Shown here: positions 1-8,258 of the stretch, in pieces | How the letters are laid out: each line of letters opens with the position of its first letter | How positions within the stretch are numbered: position 1 is the first letter of the stretch | Assembly: GCA_027483005.1 (NCBI GenBank) | Contig: JAIXVN010000516.1 | Coordinates: 1 to 19,145 of the forward strand | Direction of reading: 5' to 3' | Length of the DNA: 19,145 nucleotides | DNA from: Verrucomicrobiaceae bacterium | GTDB taxonomy: Bacteria; Verrucomicrobiota; Verrucomicrobiia; Verrucomicrobiales; Akkermansiaceae | Notes under the pieces: model-generated | The model's input: only the letters and a program-made list of their open reading frames with translations | Told to the model about the DNA's origin: nothing | Databases searched by the model: none | Made by a program: the position numbers and the translations under genes

Positions 1-140
1 ACCAGCCATTCGATGAGGTTCGAGACGCCATCGCCATCGGGATCGCCTTCCGGTCCGTTCGCGCCATTCGGGTTGTTGTCATCGAGTCCGTTCGCTGTTT
101 CCCAATCGGCGGGCAGCCCGTCCTGATCGCCATCGAGGAC
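1..140 (-). repeat. Second TSP3-like cluster near the C-terminal end of the giant protein (incomplete)
   Basis: The minus frame reads DGDQDGLPADWE followed by DPDGDGVSNLIEWL before the window ends. This pairing (DGLPxxWE, then DxDGDGxSNxxE) is the usual form of C-terminal TSP3-like or dockerin-like segments in secreted verrucomicrobial and planctomycete proteins. It often sits shortly before a C-terminal sorting or autotransport signal, so the true end may not be far beyond the left edge. That last point is inference. Confidence 0.7.
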
Positions 141-3100
141 GGTGGTGGAAAGCGAGAGCCCGATCACAAAGGAAGAGGCCTGGCTTTCCATCTCGATCTG
201 CTGGGTCTGCGCCTGGTTGCGCAGGCGGAGGGTATCGAAGGCGGCGACCTCGTCGTCGGTGGCGAGCGATTGCGAGGTCACGCCCGAGACCGCCTGCACG
301 GCGGCCGTGGTGGTGGCGAGGGGTGAGCGGTTGCTGAGCGAAACGGTCGAGCCTGTTAGAGCGGGCGTGGTCAGATGGGCCTGACCGGAGACGAGCAGGT
401 CATCGAGGTCCGGGCTCAGGCCGAAGCGGACGAAGAGTTTCGAAACCGCGCCGGAGAGTTGATAGGAGGCGACGAGCGAATCGCTGCCGGTTTCGAGGCG
501 GATGGTTTTCACAATCGTTCCCGCCGGATTCGTGAACTGCCAACCGGTGCCGGAGGATGCGGGAGCGACCGTGTAGAGAGCGTTCACAAAGGTGTCAGCG
601 CCGCCGGTGCTGCCGGCCCACCAGTCCTTGAAGGCGCTGGTGCGGTAGGCTCCGACGCTGCCGTTCGCGCCGTGATTGGTGGAGCCCTCAAACTCGGTCT
701 CGGTGCCACTGAAGGACAGCAGGTTTCCAATGACCTGGCGCACCTGGCCATTCGAAACATCCCGCGCCCAGGCCGCGACGCAGCGACCACCAATGGCCTC
801 GAAGACCGCATAGACGCGGCTGTTAGAGAGGACGAACTCGCTTTCACCATCGAGATCCACATCCAGCGCATTGGCCTGGGCGGTGGCAGGCGGCGAAGTG
901 GCCCATGTCTGAACTCCCTGGTAAACGGCGGCGAAGCGCGACTGCGACTGGGCGATCCGACTCGATGCCGCAAGCGTGTCGAAGGTGGTGTCGGCATTGA
1001 TGAAGTCACCGGTCGAGAAGGTGCTCAGGTCGCCATTGTCCTCATCGTGCCAACCGGCGAGGAACTGCGAGCTGTGATACGTGCCGCGCGCGAGCCTGCC
1101 GAGCGGCGTGTTGCCGATCGAGGACACCGAGTTCCAGGCATCGCGGGTGATCCCGACTCCACCCGGGCCGAACTGCTGGACGCCGTAGAAATTGTCGGCT
1201 CCCCCTGCACGATTGATCGGTACGCCGGGGCGGATGTTGAACACCTTGTCGCGAAGGCTTTCCTCCTGCGCGCTGCCGAACCACCAGTGATCGTAGGTTC
1301 CCTGCGTGGCGTGATCGAGCCACAGCGGGGCCTGCTTGCGGGTGAATACCACCGAGCTGCCGCGATTGACCGGTGCGAAGGTATCGGCAGTTCCATTTGG
1401 CGGAACCGAGAGATCCACCTGACCGGCAGCGACCTGATCGGGTCCGACCAGCTCGATCCATGGACGGCTGGCAAGCCAGGCGATGTTGGCATCGTAGGCA
1501 TCGGCACTCGCCTTGGTGCGGAAGTCGGAGAGGTCGCTCGACAGGATGAGCATCTGATGCTGCTCGCCGCTGCGGGCCTTTCGGGAAAGCAACTGGCGGA
1601 GATTGATGTCGAGCCCGGAGTCCGTGTTCCTGAAGCGGAACTCAGAGGCCCGATCATTGATCACCATCGCCTTCACGCCGTTGATCTGGTTGATGCGGTA
1701 GCCGTCGTCGAGCAGCGCGCTCGAACGTCCAAACTGTCCTGATAGATGGCGGAACTGGTCGATGAAGACATGGCTGAATCCGGCGGCGGAGACCTTGGCC
1801 AGCACGCCTTCGTCGATCACCCGTTCGGGCACCCAGAAGACGCGGGAAGATGGAGCGACCCCGTAGATGCCCTGCAGCAGGGTGTTGGAGAGACCGATGC
1901 TGTCATTGATCGCCGCCTGGCTGAAGTAAGGCAGCGGTGAGTCGGCATAGGTCGAGGAAATGAGTTCGACGACCCCGTCGGACGCGAGTTGTCCGATGCG
2001 CTGGTTGAAAGCCGGACCATCGCGCCAGGGCTTTGAAGCGGCCGGATCAACCGAGGCCCACTGGAGCGACGAGGCGAGGGTGGGAGTGAGGTGCAGGCCG
2101 AGCTTGGAAGAATAGGCGTCATGGACATCGAAAGGCCGGTAACATCCGGCACCCGCGCCATTGTTGAGCCGCAGTTGGATTTGTGAGCCGGGAAGGATCG
2201 GCTCGTTGCCATGGATGACCGACATCACCTTGGCGCGCTTGCCACGATCCGGACCGTTGTAGGAAAACCAGGTGCGCAGCTCGCTGTTCTGCGAGATATA
2301 GCCTTGGTCCCGCCAGTAGTCCTCGGCCAGCCAATCGTCATAGATCGTGTCGCGGATGTCGCTACGACCTCCAAGATCTCCGGCTCCCTGCGGGCTGTTT
2401 TTCGTGCCATCACGCGTGGTGAAGACCTGGAACGAAAGTGAAGCGGGATCTCCGAGCCATCCCGCATCGCGGAGCGCCTGGCGGCTGATCGAGAACTCGA
2501 CCGCATCCTGCTTGCTGTCGAAGTAGGCCTTCTTGAACCCATTGAGCGAACCGGCCGCGCGACGCTGGACGCCTTTTGAAGTCAGGTCCTGATTGATGCC
2601 GGTGGTGTTGTTGGCGGGGTTGGTATCGACGAAGACCGCACCGTCGTTGGACTTGTAAACCGCGACCACCGCCTCCCATTTCATCTGGGTGCCGGTGTCC
2701 ACCTCATCTGGAAGGGCATACTCGCCGATCGTGGGATTGCCGGTGTCGATGAGCACATAGAGATCGAGATTCCCCTCTTCGGCGAATGGCTGGAGGTCCT
2801 GGAAATCCACGCGGAAATAGAACTCATCCGTGCCACCCGCCACCGGATCGCCGCCGTCACGGGCGTAGAACGCCACGATGTCGCGCGAGCTGTCGAAGCC
2901 ATCATTGCCGAGATAAGTGTCGCCTCCCTGATTGCCTGAACCATCGCCCTCGAACTCATCGAGCACGACGAGGTCACTGATCTTCCAATCGGTGAACTCC
3001 TGACGATTGGTCACGGCACCTCGAACGATCGAGTCGGCCTCGGAGACCGGACCAATGTTGATCTTTTCTCCGGCAAAGGGCGGCACCGTATTGTCCACCC

Positions 3101-6100
3101 GTGGATCAGTTCCGGCAACGAGCTCCTGGAGATTGGTCAGGCCGTCCTGATCCGGATCGCCTGCGGCTCCGTTGTTGGGATTGGACGTGCTGCCATCGAA
3201 GGCCACGGTGCCATTGTCGAGGGCATTGAGGCCGAAACCGGTTTCCCAGCCGTCAGGCAGGCCATCGCCATCGGTGTCGCCATTCAAGGGATTCGTTTCC
3301 GTCCAGACTTCGCCCGATTGCCAGACGCGGTCCGCATTCGAGTCACCGGTGATGACGCCATTGAGATCCTTGTCCTCGCCGGAGCCATCGGAAAGGCCAT
3401 CGCCATCGGTGTCGGGGTTGCCGGGGTTGGTTTCCAACCAGACCTCGCCGACATCGATCTCACCGTTCGGCCAGTTGCGCCCGGTGGTGGCGGCGGTGGT
3501 CGTGCCGAGCGAGGCTCCGTCACCATCGACCCAGCCATTGCGGTTCGAGTCCTCCACGCCGTCGAGAATGCCATCGCCATCGCTGTCGGGATTTCCCGGA
3601 TCGGTGGTGGAGCCACGCAGACGCTTCGTGCGGTCACCGCCTTCGGAGGCGCTGTTCACACCCGGCACCGAGCCGAGGTTGTCGAGGGTGTTGAAGAAGG
3701 GCGGATCGAGGTCGCCGATGAAATTCGGGAACGAATCGCCATTGGTGTCGGTGGCCGTATTGGTGGCCGAAAACGGCGTGCGCCAGCCGACCTCGAGGCC
3801 GTCCGGGAGCCCGTCGCCATCGCTGTCAGGAAGCAGCGGATCGGACTTTCCGTAGGCGAAGTGGACATGGATGTCGCCATTGGTCCATTGCTCGGAATTC
3901 GCCTTGTAGCGGACGTCATCGGTCGGAAATCCATTCGGCAGGGGTGTGATGGTGCCTTCATCGAAGTCGGAAAGGCCATCGTCATCGTCATCGAGATCGC
4001 TGGGATTTCCCGCCACCTGCTGGCGACGGATCACGGTGGCGTTGCGCTTGTCGGCGGCATTTCCACCCGGACCCGCGGCGGATGCGACCAAGCGGAAGGT
4101 GCCCGGAGCATCAATTGTCCAAATGAAATCCCAGAAGGCACTGGAGCCCTGATAGGTCGGCTGGATGCCGATGGCGACAGGATCGGCATCGACCGGCGTG
4201 AGCGTGCCGCTGCCGAGTTCGAAGCCGAGGGCAACCGAGGTGGCGTTGGCGCTGGTTTCCACCCGCACCGTGTAGGGCAGCGTGTCGGCACCGGGGCCAT
4301 CGGGGAGGATGATCTCGACCAGCTTGCCGTTGCTGTCGAACTCCTGGGGCTGGAGAATGGTGACCCGGGGAAGCGTGCTCGGCGCGGCCCGAACCCGGCG
4401 GGTGGCCACGAGATCGGAAAGCGGGTCAGCGCGATCGTAAGTCACCTCGATGCGGTGGAGGAAATCATCCGAGCCGTTGAAAAGATTCGGAACCCGGAAC
4501 GCCAGCGCGTGGTAGTCGGAGGTCTCGTTGTAGTTGATCGAGAAGGCCGCACGATCGAGCACCTGGATGCCGGCGGGCCAGCCTTCGTTGGCCCCGTATC
4601 GCACGGTGAAGCGCTGCTTGAGGGTCGCTTCGGTGGTGCCATCGGCGAGGCTCTTCGAGAAGTAAACCTTGAGCACATAGGAGTCATCGATGACATCGCC
4701 TTCCGCCTGAGGGTAGGCGACGAAGAGCCGCAGATCCGGGCCACGGGTCTGGATGGTCCGGGTGAGCGTGGTGAAATGCCCGGCCACATCGGTTAGATTC
4801 ATTTCATCCGAAGAGCTCAGCTCCTTGAGCCGCACCTCGAGGGTGGCGCTGCCGGTGGCGGGGATGTTGACATAGTTGAAGCGCCACTCGCGGCCATGGG
4901 CGGGATTGGTGGGCGTGATGGCGGCAGTGGGGGTGATCTCGGTGGCCTGGACCCAGGCTCCGTTGCCGTTGCTGGTACCCGTGGTGGCGTCGTCATTGCT
5001 GCCATCGCTGTCGGTCACGCGATACCAGACTTCCTGCACCGAATTGTCGGCTCTTACGACCGCCCCGTATTCGCTGCCGCTGATCTGCTCGCCATCGCTG
5101 CCGAGGAAGACGATCTGCCCGCCGGGAGTGGCGGCGTCGTAGTAGAAGGTGCGGGAGAACGTGTTATAAAGAGGGGCTTTTCCATCCCGCTTGAGGAAGG
5201 CGCGACCACGGATGATATGGAAACCTTCCTGAAGGCCGGTGGTCGTAGAGTTGTAATCATTGTGTGCCGAGTAGCTAAGAGTCGAAGGATTGATCGTTGG
5301 TGTTTCGAACACGGTCATCATCCGCTTTTTCCGGAACACCGAATCGGGACCCGAGGGATACACGCTGGAGGAGCCTTCCTTGAGGATGCCGACCTTGTAT
5401 CTGAACACGCTGCCTGCGGCTGGCTTGGGGATGTTCGAGGTCATCCACCAGTCGTTGCTGTCCTGGTTGTGGCTGAAGGCCATTTCCGAAACCTTCGTCG
5501 TGCCGGTGCCGGTGCCGCCCGCGCCTTCGGGATTGGTGCCATCGGTGGTGTAATAGCAGAACATCTTGAAACCAAGGCCGACGCCATTTGGTTTCGCCCA
5601 GACCGAGATCGTGGAGGCGTTCTCGACATACTGCTGCGGAACATTGCCCCCCGGCCAGCCGCCCCCAGGCGTGCCGCCGACCGCCTGCGCGGGATCATGA
5701 TAGAGGAATGAAGCCTGGTTGCCGCCGTCGTTCGAGAAGTTGTTGGAGCCGCTCGGGCCATTGACCACGGTGAAGCTGCCGCTGCCAATCGTCTTGGTGT
5801 AGGTCTCGGCACCGGTCGAGCCAAACTGGTTCCGGCTGGTGTCGCGTGCGGCGAATTTCTCGACCTGCTGGCGGCGGACAAAGTTCGGCTGCTCATAGCC
5901 GAGGAAGCTGTCGTTGGATACGGCTGGCGGATTGTCGCGGAAAAGCGGATCGACATTTCCAGGAGGACGGGTGCCGTTGAGGTCGATGCCGCCATCGAGG
6001 CGCAGCAGGACGTTTTCGGCGGAGCCATCGACGCGGGCGACAAACTTCAGGCTGGTGGCGGAGGTGACACGCGGAACCGCGACCGTGTAGGCGAAGTCGC

Positions 6101-8021
6101 TGTTGTTGGGGTCCGCGACACCGTTCGGGTTGAAGGCGGGATCGCCATCGGGACCGTCGCGACGTACGACGTTCACCGTAGGAACCTGCTGGCCGTTCTG
6201 GAGCAGGGTGATCGGCTCACCGCCTGCGGATTTCCAGAGATCGGATTCCTCCGGGGTGCGGGGGGCGAAGACGAAGTAGCTGCCCTTGTCCACCGTCACG
6301 CCGGAAAGGGAAGACGCATAGGTGTAGAATCCGGTCTGGCTGCCGTAGCCGCGTGCATACTGGAAGAGATACTCGTCGTTGGTGTTCGGATTGTTTTCCG
6401 ATCCTCCCCCGGCCTGCGAGGGGAAGGACGTGCCGCCCTGGATCGAGACGCCGCTGGAGTAGTTGTCGTTGACCGCGATGAGCATGGTCACGCCCTTCCG
6501 CTCCTTGAGAGCCTGGTTGCTTTCGGAAAAGCTGCGGTCGTCGATGCGCTCGTAGGAAACCAGATCGGAGCCGCTCCAGCGTCCGCGCTGCCAGCCGCGG
6601 GCGAAGTCCTGGTGGACGCGGAGCAGGTTGGGGATCCGCGAGTCCCCCCACTGGCCGAGGAACGCGGTGTTGGCGTGGCGTGGAAAGGCCCCGCCGCTTT
6701 CGCCAAGGGTTTCGGCGTGATAGTTGCCATCGGTGTAGATGAGCGGAAGGCCGGCCCGGGTCAGGTAGAAGGCGTGCTGGAGTTCACGGCGCGCGGCGTA
6801 GTCGTTGTCATGGCTCTGCGCATGGGGCACCGAGACCGAGGCCGGGAAGCCACCGAAACCCGGCGCATCGTAGCCGGTGAGTCCTGAGGAAGGGTTGCCG
6901 AGGAGGTTGTTGAAATTGGAGCGAAGATCGTTGTCGATGAGCCGCATGCCGGCATCGATGTAGGGCCCGTAGGCGGGTGGCTGGCCGAGGTGCTCGCCGA
7001 AGAGCATGGCATCGTCCCGGCCCTGCTCGGTGTTGAAGAGGCTGTCGCGGTGGTTGCTCCAATCCGAGAAGCCGCGACTGAGGTTGAACTGGACCTGGAC
7101 CTGCCCGGTGTAGCCGTAGCCGGACGAATCCTTGTCCACACCGAAGGTCGCCCCGTAGAAGTCGGCCGGGGTATGCTTCACGGCATCCAGTCGCAGGCCA
7201 TCGGCGCGGGTGCGGTCGATCTGCCAGCGGGCAGCGCGATGCAGCAGGTCCTCGACCCGCTCCGAATAGAACGATGGATTCGCGGCGATGATGCCGGTGG
7301 TGATCCCGTTTCCCGGGCCGAAGCCGACGTAGCTCCCCTGCCCGGCGGAGTGCTTCTGTCCGGACTCGGTGGGGAGGTAGCAGTAGTATTCGGGCTGGTT
7401 CGGATGGCGGACGAAGTCGATTTTCCGCATCGTGCTGCCCTCGGTCGGACCGTGGTTGAAATTGGTGGTGCCCGGCTCGGTGGCGATGTCGATCAGGTCG
7501 GAAAGCCCGAGGTTCTGGACCTGCCAGGCATCGCTCCAGCTGCGGGTGTTGTCCCATTTCCGATAAAAGCCATCCTCGGTTTTCCGCAGATGGAAATCCT
7601 CGGGCAGGAAACCGGGGTAGAGGTCGATCGGGGTCGAAGCGTTGTATCCGGGGATATCGAACGCGTTGTGGTTCATCACATTGTCGAAGTAGATCCGGAT
7701 CCCGAAGCGATGGGCCACGCGGACCAGTTCCAGCAGCTCCGCCTCCGTGCCATAGCGGGTGCGCACGCTGCCCCGCTGGTCCTTCGATCCGAGGTCAAAG
7801 CGGTCCCAGCAATCGTAGCCGACCGACAGGCCACCGGAACCCTTCGTCGGCGGCGGCAACCACAGCGAATCATAGCCGGCCTCCGCCAGCTCGGGCATCT
7901 TGCGGGTGATCTCGGCCCAGCTGGTGTTGAAATACTGGAGCATCGCCTCACCTGCCGCAGGGACGGCGAGGGCCAGACCAAGCAGACCCGAAATCACGAA
8001 AAGACGAACTCTGGAAATCAT
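1..8021 (-). CDS. Giant exported multidomain amylolytic protein (GH13 + TSP3-like repeats + DOMON-like + GH57-like), 3' end missing
   Basis: I read one open frame without a stop from the ATG at 8021 to the window edge (2673 complete codons). Residues 1-24 form a signal peptide (MISRVRLFVISGLLGLALAV...), so the product is exported. Residues about 27-590 are a GH13 alpha-amylase-type domain. Its signatures are GYDCWDRFDLG, YFDNVMNHN (D113), GLRLDAVKH (nucleophile D279), FGEH (acid/base E343) and SHDN (D405), closest in style to liquefying amylases of GH13_5. Residues 600-1335 are beta-rich linkers with no family I can name. TSP3-like acidic repeats follow at 1341-1640, and a DOMON-like (glucodextranase C-terminal type) module at about 1645-1880. 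A GH57-like domain spans about 1935-2190: DGVVELISSTY (E2019), FWVPERV (E2066) and SSDLSDF (D2163). Next comes a beta-sandwich region with an LDVDLDGESEFVLSN segment, and TSP3-like motifs resume near 2627. The likely role is hydrolysis or transglycosylation of starch, glycogen or related alpha-glucans outside the cytoplasm. Linkage specificity cannot be read from sequence. No good Shine-Dalgarno is present; GGAGGA lies too far upstream. The protein's end is unknown. Confidence 0.9.
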   Translation of the reverse strand, partial: MISRVRLFVISGLLGLALAVPAAGEAMLQYFNTSWAEITRKMPELAEAGYDSLWLPPPTKGSGGLSVGYDCWDRFDLGSKDQRGSVRTRYGTEAELLELVRVAHRFGIRIYFDNVMNHNAFDIPGYNASTPIDLYPGFLPEDFHLRKTEDGFYRKWDNTRSWSDAWQVQNLGLSDLIDIATEPGTTNFNHGPTEGSTMRKIDFVRHPNQPEYYCYLPTESGQKHSAGQGSYVGFGPGNGITTGIIAANPSFYSERVEDLLHRAARWQIDRTRADGLRLDAVKHTPADFYGATFGVDKDSSGYGYTGQVQVQFNLSRGFSDWSNHRDSLFNTEQGRDDAMLFGEHLGQPPAYGPYIDAGMRLIDNDLRSNFNNLLGNPSSGLTGYDAPGFGGFPASVSVPHAQSHDNDYAARRELQHAFYLTRAGLPLIYTDGNYHAETLGESGGAFPRHANTAFLGQWGDSRIPNLLRVHQDFARGWQRGRWSGSDLVSYERIDDRSFSESNQALKERKGVTMLIAVNDNYSSGVSIQGGTSFPSQAGGGSENNPNTNDEYLFQYARGYGSQTGFYTYASSLSGVTVDKGSYFVFAPRTPEESDLWKSAGGEPITLLQNGQQVPTVNVVRRDGPDGDPAFNPNGVADPNNSDFAYTVAVPRVTSATSLKFVARVDGSAENVLLRLDGGIDLNGTRPPGNVDPLFRDNPPAVSNDSFLGYEQPNFVRRQQVEKFAARDTSRNQFGSTGAETYTKTIGSGSFTVVNGPSGSNNFSNDGGNQASFLYHDPAQAVGGTPGGGWPGGNVPQQYVENASTISVWAKPNGVGLGFKMFCYYTTDGTNPEGAGGTGTGTTKVSEMAFSHNQDSNDWWMTSNIPKPAAGSVFRYKVGILKEGSSSVYPSGPDSVFRKKRMMTVFETPTINPSTLSYSAHNDYNSTTTGLQEGFHIIRGRAFLKRDGKAPLYNTFSRTFYYDAATPGGQIVFLGSDGEQISGSEYGAVVRADNSVQEVWYRVTDSDGSNDDATTGTSNGNGAWVQATEITPTAAITPTNPAHGREWRFNYVNIPATGSATLEVRLKELSSSDEMNLTDVAGHFTTLTRTIQTRGPDLRLFVAYPQAEGDVIDDSYVLKVYFSKSLADGTTEATLKQRFTVRYGANEGWPAGIQVLDRAAFSINYNETSDYHALAFRVPNLFNGSDDFLHRIEVTYDRADPLSDLVATRRVRAAPSTLPRVTILQPQEFDSNGKLVEIILPDGPGADTLPYTVRVETSANATSVALGFELGSGTLTPVDADPVAIGIQPTYQGSSAFWDFIWTIDAPGTFRLVASAAGPGGNAADKRNATVIRRQQVAGNPSDLDDDDDGLSDFDEGTITPLPNGFPTDDVRYKANSEQWTNGDIHVHFAYGKSDPLLPDSDGDGLPDGLEVGWRTPFSATNTATDTNGDSFPNFIGDLDPPFFNTLDNLGSVPGVNSASEGGDRTKRLRGSTTDPGNPDSDGDGILDGVEDSNRNGWVDGDGASLGTTTAATTGRNWPNGEIDVGEVWLETNPGNPDTDGDGLSDGSGEDKDLNGVITGDSNADRVWQSGEVWTETNPLNGDTDGDGLPDGWETGFGLNALDNGTVAFDGSTSNPNNGAAGDPDQDGLTNLQELVAGTDPRVDNTVPPFAGEKINIGPVSEADSIVRGAVTNRQEFTDWKISDLVVLDEFEGDGSGNQGGDTYLGNDGFDSSRDIVAFYARDGGDPVAGGTDEFYFRVDFQDLQPFAEEGNLDLYVLIDTGNPTIGEYALPDEVDTGTQMKWEAVVAVYKSNDGAVFVDTNPANNTTGINQDLTSKGVQRRAAGSLNGFKKAYFDSKQDAVEFSISRQALRDAGWLGDPASLSFQVFTTRDGTKNSPQGAGDLGGRSDIRDTIYDDWLAEDYWRDQGYISQNSELRTWFSYNGPDRGKRAKVMSVIHGNEPILPGSQIQLRLNNGAGAGCYRPFDVHDAYSSKLGLHLTPTLASSLQWASVDPAASKPWRDGPAFNQRIGQLASDGVVELISSTYADSPLPYFSQAAINDSIGLSNTLLQGIYGVAPSSRVFWVPERVIDEGVLAKVSAAGFSHVFIDQFRHLSGQFGRSSALLDDGYRINQINGVKAMVINDRASEFRFRNTDSGLDINLRQLLSRKARSGEQHQMLILSSDLSDFRTKASADAYDANIAWLASRPWIELVGPDQVAAGQVDLSVPPNGTADTFAPVNRGSSVVFTRKQAPLWLDHATQGTYDHWWFGSAQEESLRDKVFNIRPGVPINRAGGADNFYGVQQFGPGGVGITRDAWNSVSSIGNTPLGRLARGTYHSSQFLAGWHDEDNGDLSTFSTGDFINADTTFDTLAASSRIAQSQSRFAAVYQGVQTWATSPPATAQANALDVDLDGESEFVLSNSRVYAVFEAIGGRCVAAWARDVSNGQVRQVIGNLLSFSGTETEFEGSTNHGANGSVGAYRTSAFKDWWAGSTGGADTFVNALYTVAPASSGTGWQFTNPAGTIVKTIRLETGSDSLVASYQLSGAVSKLFVRFGLSPDLDDLLVSGQAHLTTPALTGSTVSLSNRSPLATTTAAVQAVSGVTSQSLATDDEVAAFDTLRLRNQAQTQQIEMESQASSFVIGLSLSTTVLDGDQDGLPADWETANGLDDNNPNGANGPEGDPDGDGVSNLIEWL
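3132..3998 (-). repeat. Thrombospondin type 3-like calcium-binding repeats inside the giant amylolytic protein
   Basis: The minus-strand translation carries a run of acidic motifs: DLDDDDDGLSD (3966-3998), DSDGDGLPD (3801-3827), DSDGDGILD (3561-3587), DTDGDGLSD (3387-3413), DTDGDGLPD (3252-3278) and DPDQDGLTN (3132-3158). They are separated by spacers of roughly 30-70 residues. On the DNA this appears as recurring rc(GATGGCGATGGC) words. Motifs of this kind bind calcium and make stiff, protease-resistant linkers in secreted proteins. Here they separate the GH13 half from the GH57-like half, so I infer a spacer role. A second, shorter cluster lies at the left window edge. Confidence 0.85.
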
Positions 8022-8060
8022 GGGTTTGAAGGAGTGAGGACGAATCCTCCGGGTGGGTTT

Positions 8061-8138
8061 TCCGTGAAGGATTCAGAAATCGAAGCCTCCCAATCTGGAT
8101 CGGACTGGTCGGACTGCAACGGAAAAGCCCTTCACGGA
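8061..8138. promoter_or_regulatory. 10-bp perfect inverted repeat in the divergent promoter region (possible operator pair)
   Basis: TCCGTGAAGG at 8061-8070 has its exact reverse complement, CCTTCACGGA, at 8129-8138. The 58-bp spacing is too wide for a transcription terminator. The arms lie between the divergently transcribed giant amylase gene and the LacI-family regulator gene, on the amylase-proximal side. They could be two half-sites or two operators of a DNA-looping repressor. No protein is shown to bind here, and the arms could be coincidental. Confidence 0.3.
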
Positions 8139-8189
8139 TCGGCCTCCATCTGCCCTTGGCTCAAGGAAACTCGCGTCAGGAACATTCCC

Positions 8190-8218
8190 TTGTTCGTTCG
8201 CACGGTTCACACAAAAAT
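8190..8218 (+). promoter_or_regulatory. Weak sigma-70-like promoter candidate for the LacI-family gene
   Basis: TTGTTC (8190-8195) and AAAAAT (8213-8218) are separated by 17 bp and lie 41 bp upstream of the regulator's ATG. Matches to the consensus are only 3/6 and 4/6. The spacing is ideal, and the predicted transcription start (about 8225) would fall directly against the palindromes at 8228-8256. Confidence 0.25.
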
Positions 8219-8227
8219 GAGGTGGCC

Positions 8228-8256
8228 ACAACGAACCCGACGTTGTACGGTTCAAC
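8228..8256 (+). promoter_or_regulatory. Overlapping palindromes just before the LacI-family gene (candidate autoregulatory operator)
   Basis: Two overlapping dyads are visible. ACAACG (8228-8233) and CGTTGT (8241-8246) are perfect 6-bp arms around a 7-bp centre, 19 bp in all. GTTGTACGGTTCAAC (8242-8256) is symmetric at 12 of 14 paired positions. LacI-family regulators usually bind palindromes of about 18-20 bp and often repress their own gene or a divergent neighbour, so this place fits an operator. The link is inferred from position and symmetry only. Confidence 0.35.
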
Positions 8257-8258
8257 CC

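Noticed and set aside
375..1742. Plus-strand open frame of 455 codons
   Set aside because: It lies wholly antisense to the giant gene, and its translation has no domain signature and is rich in Arg, Gly and Val as expected from reading a GC-rich gene backwards.
3132..3998. Regularly spaced similar words suggesting a CRISPR or satellite array
   Set aside because: Spacing varies from 120 to 240 bp, always in frame, and the words encode the calcium-binding motif; this is protein repeat structure.
3318..4796. Plus-strand open frame of 492 codons with repeated AIAIGVG-like words
   Set aside because: The words are the antisense reading of the DTDGDG repeats; the minus frame carries coherent repeats and continues unbroken on both sides.
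4896..5711. Plus-strand open frame of 271 codons
   Set aside because: Antisense shadow of the linker region of the giant gene; no recognisable features.
6990..8258. Upstream extension of the LacI-family frame to a 767-residue protein
   Set aside because: The extra 423 codons are antisense to the GH13 domain, and the helix-turn-helix should be at the N-terminus, so the real start is 8259.
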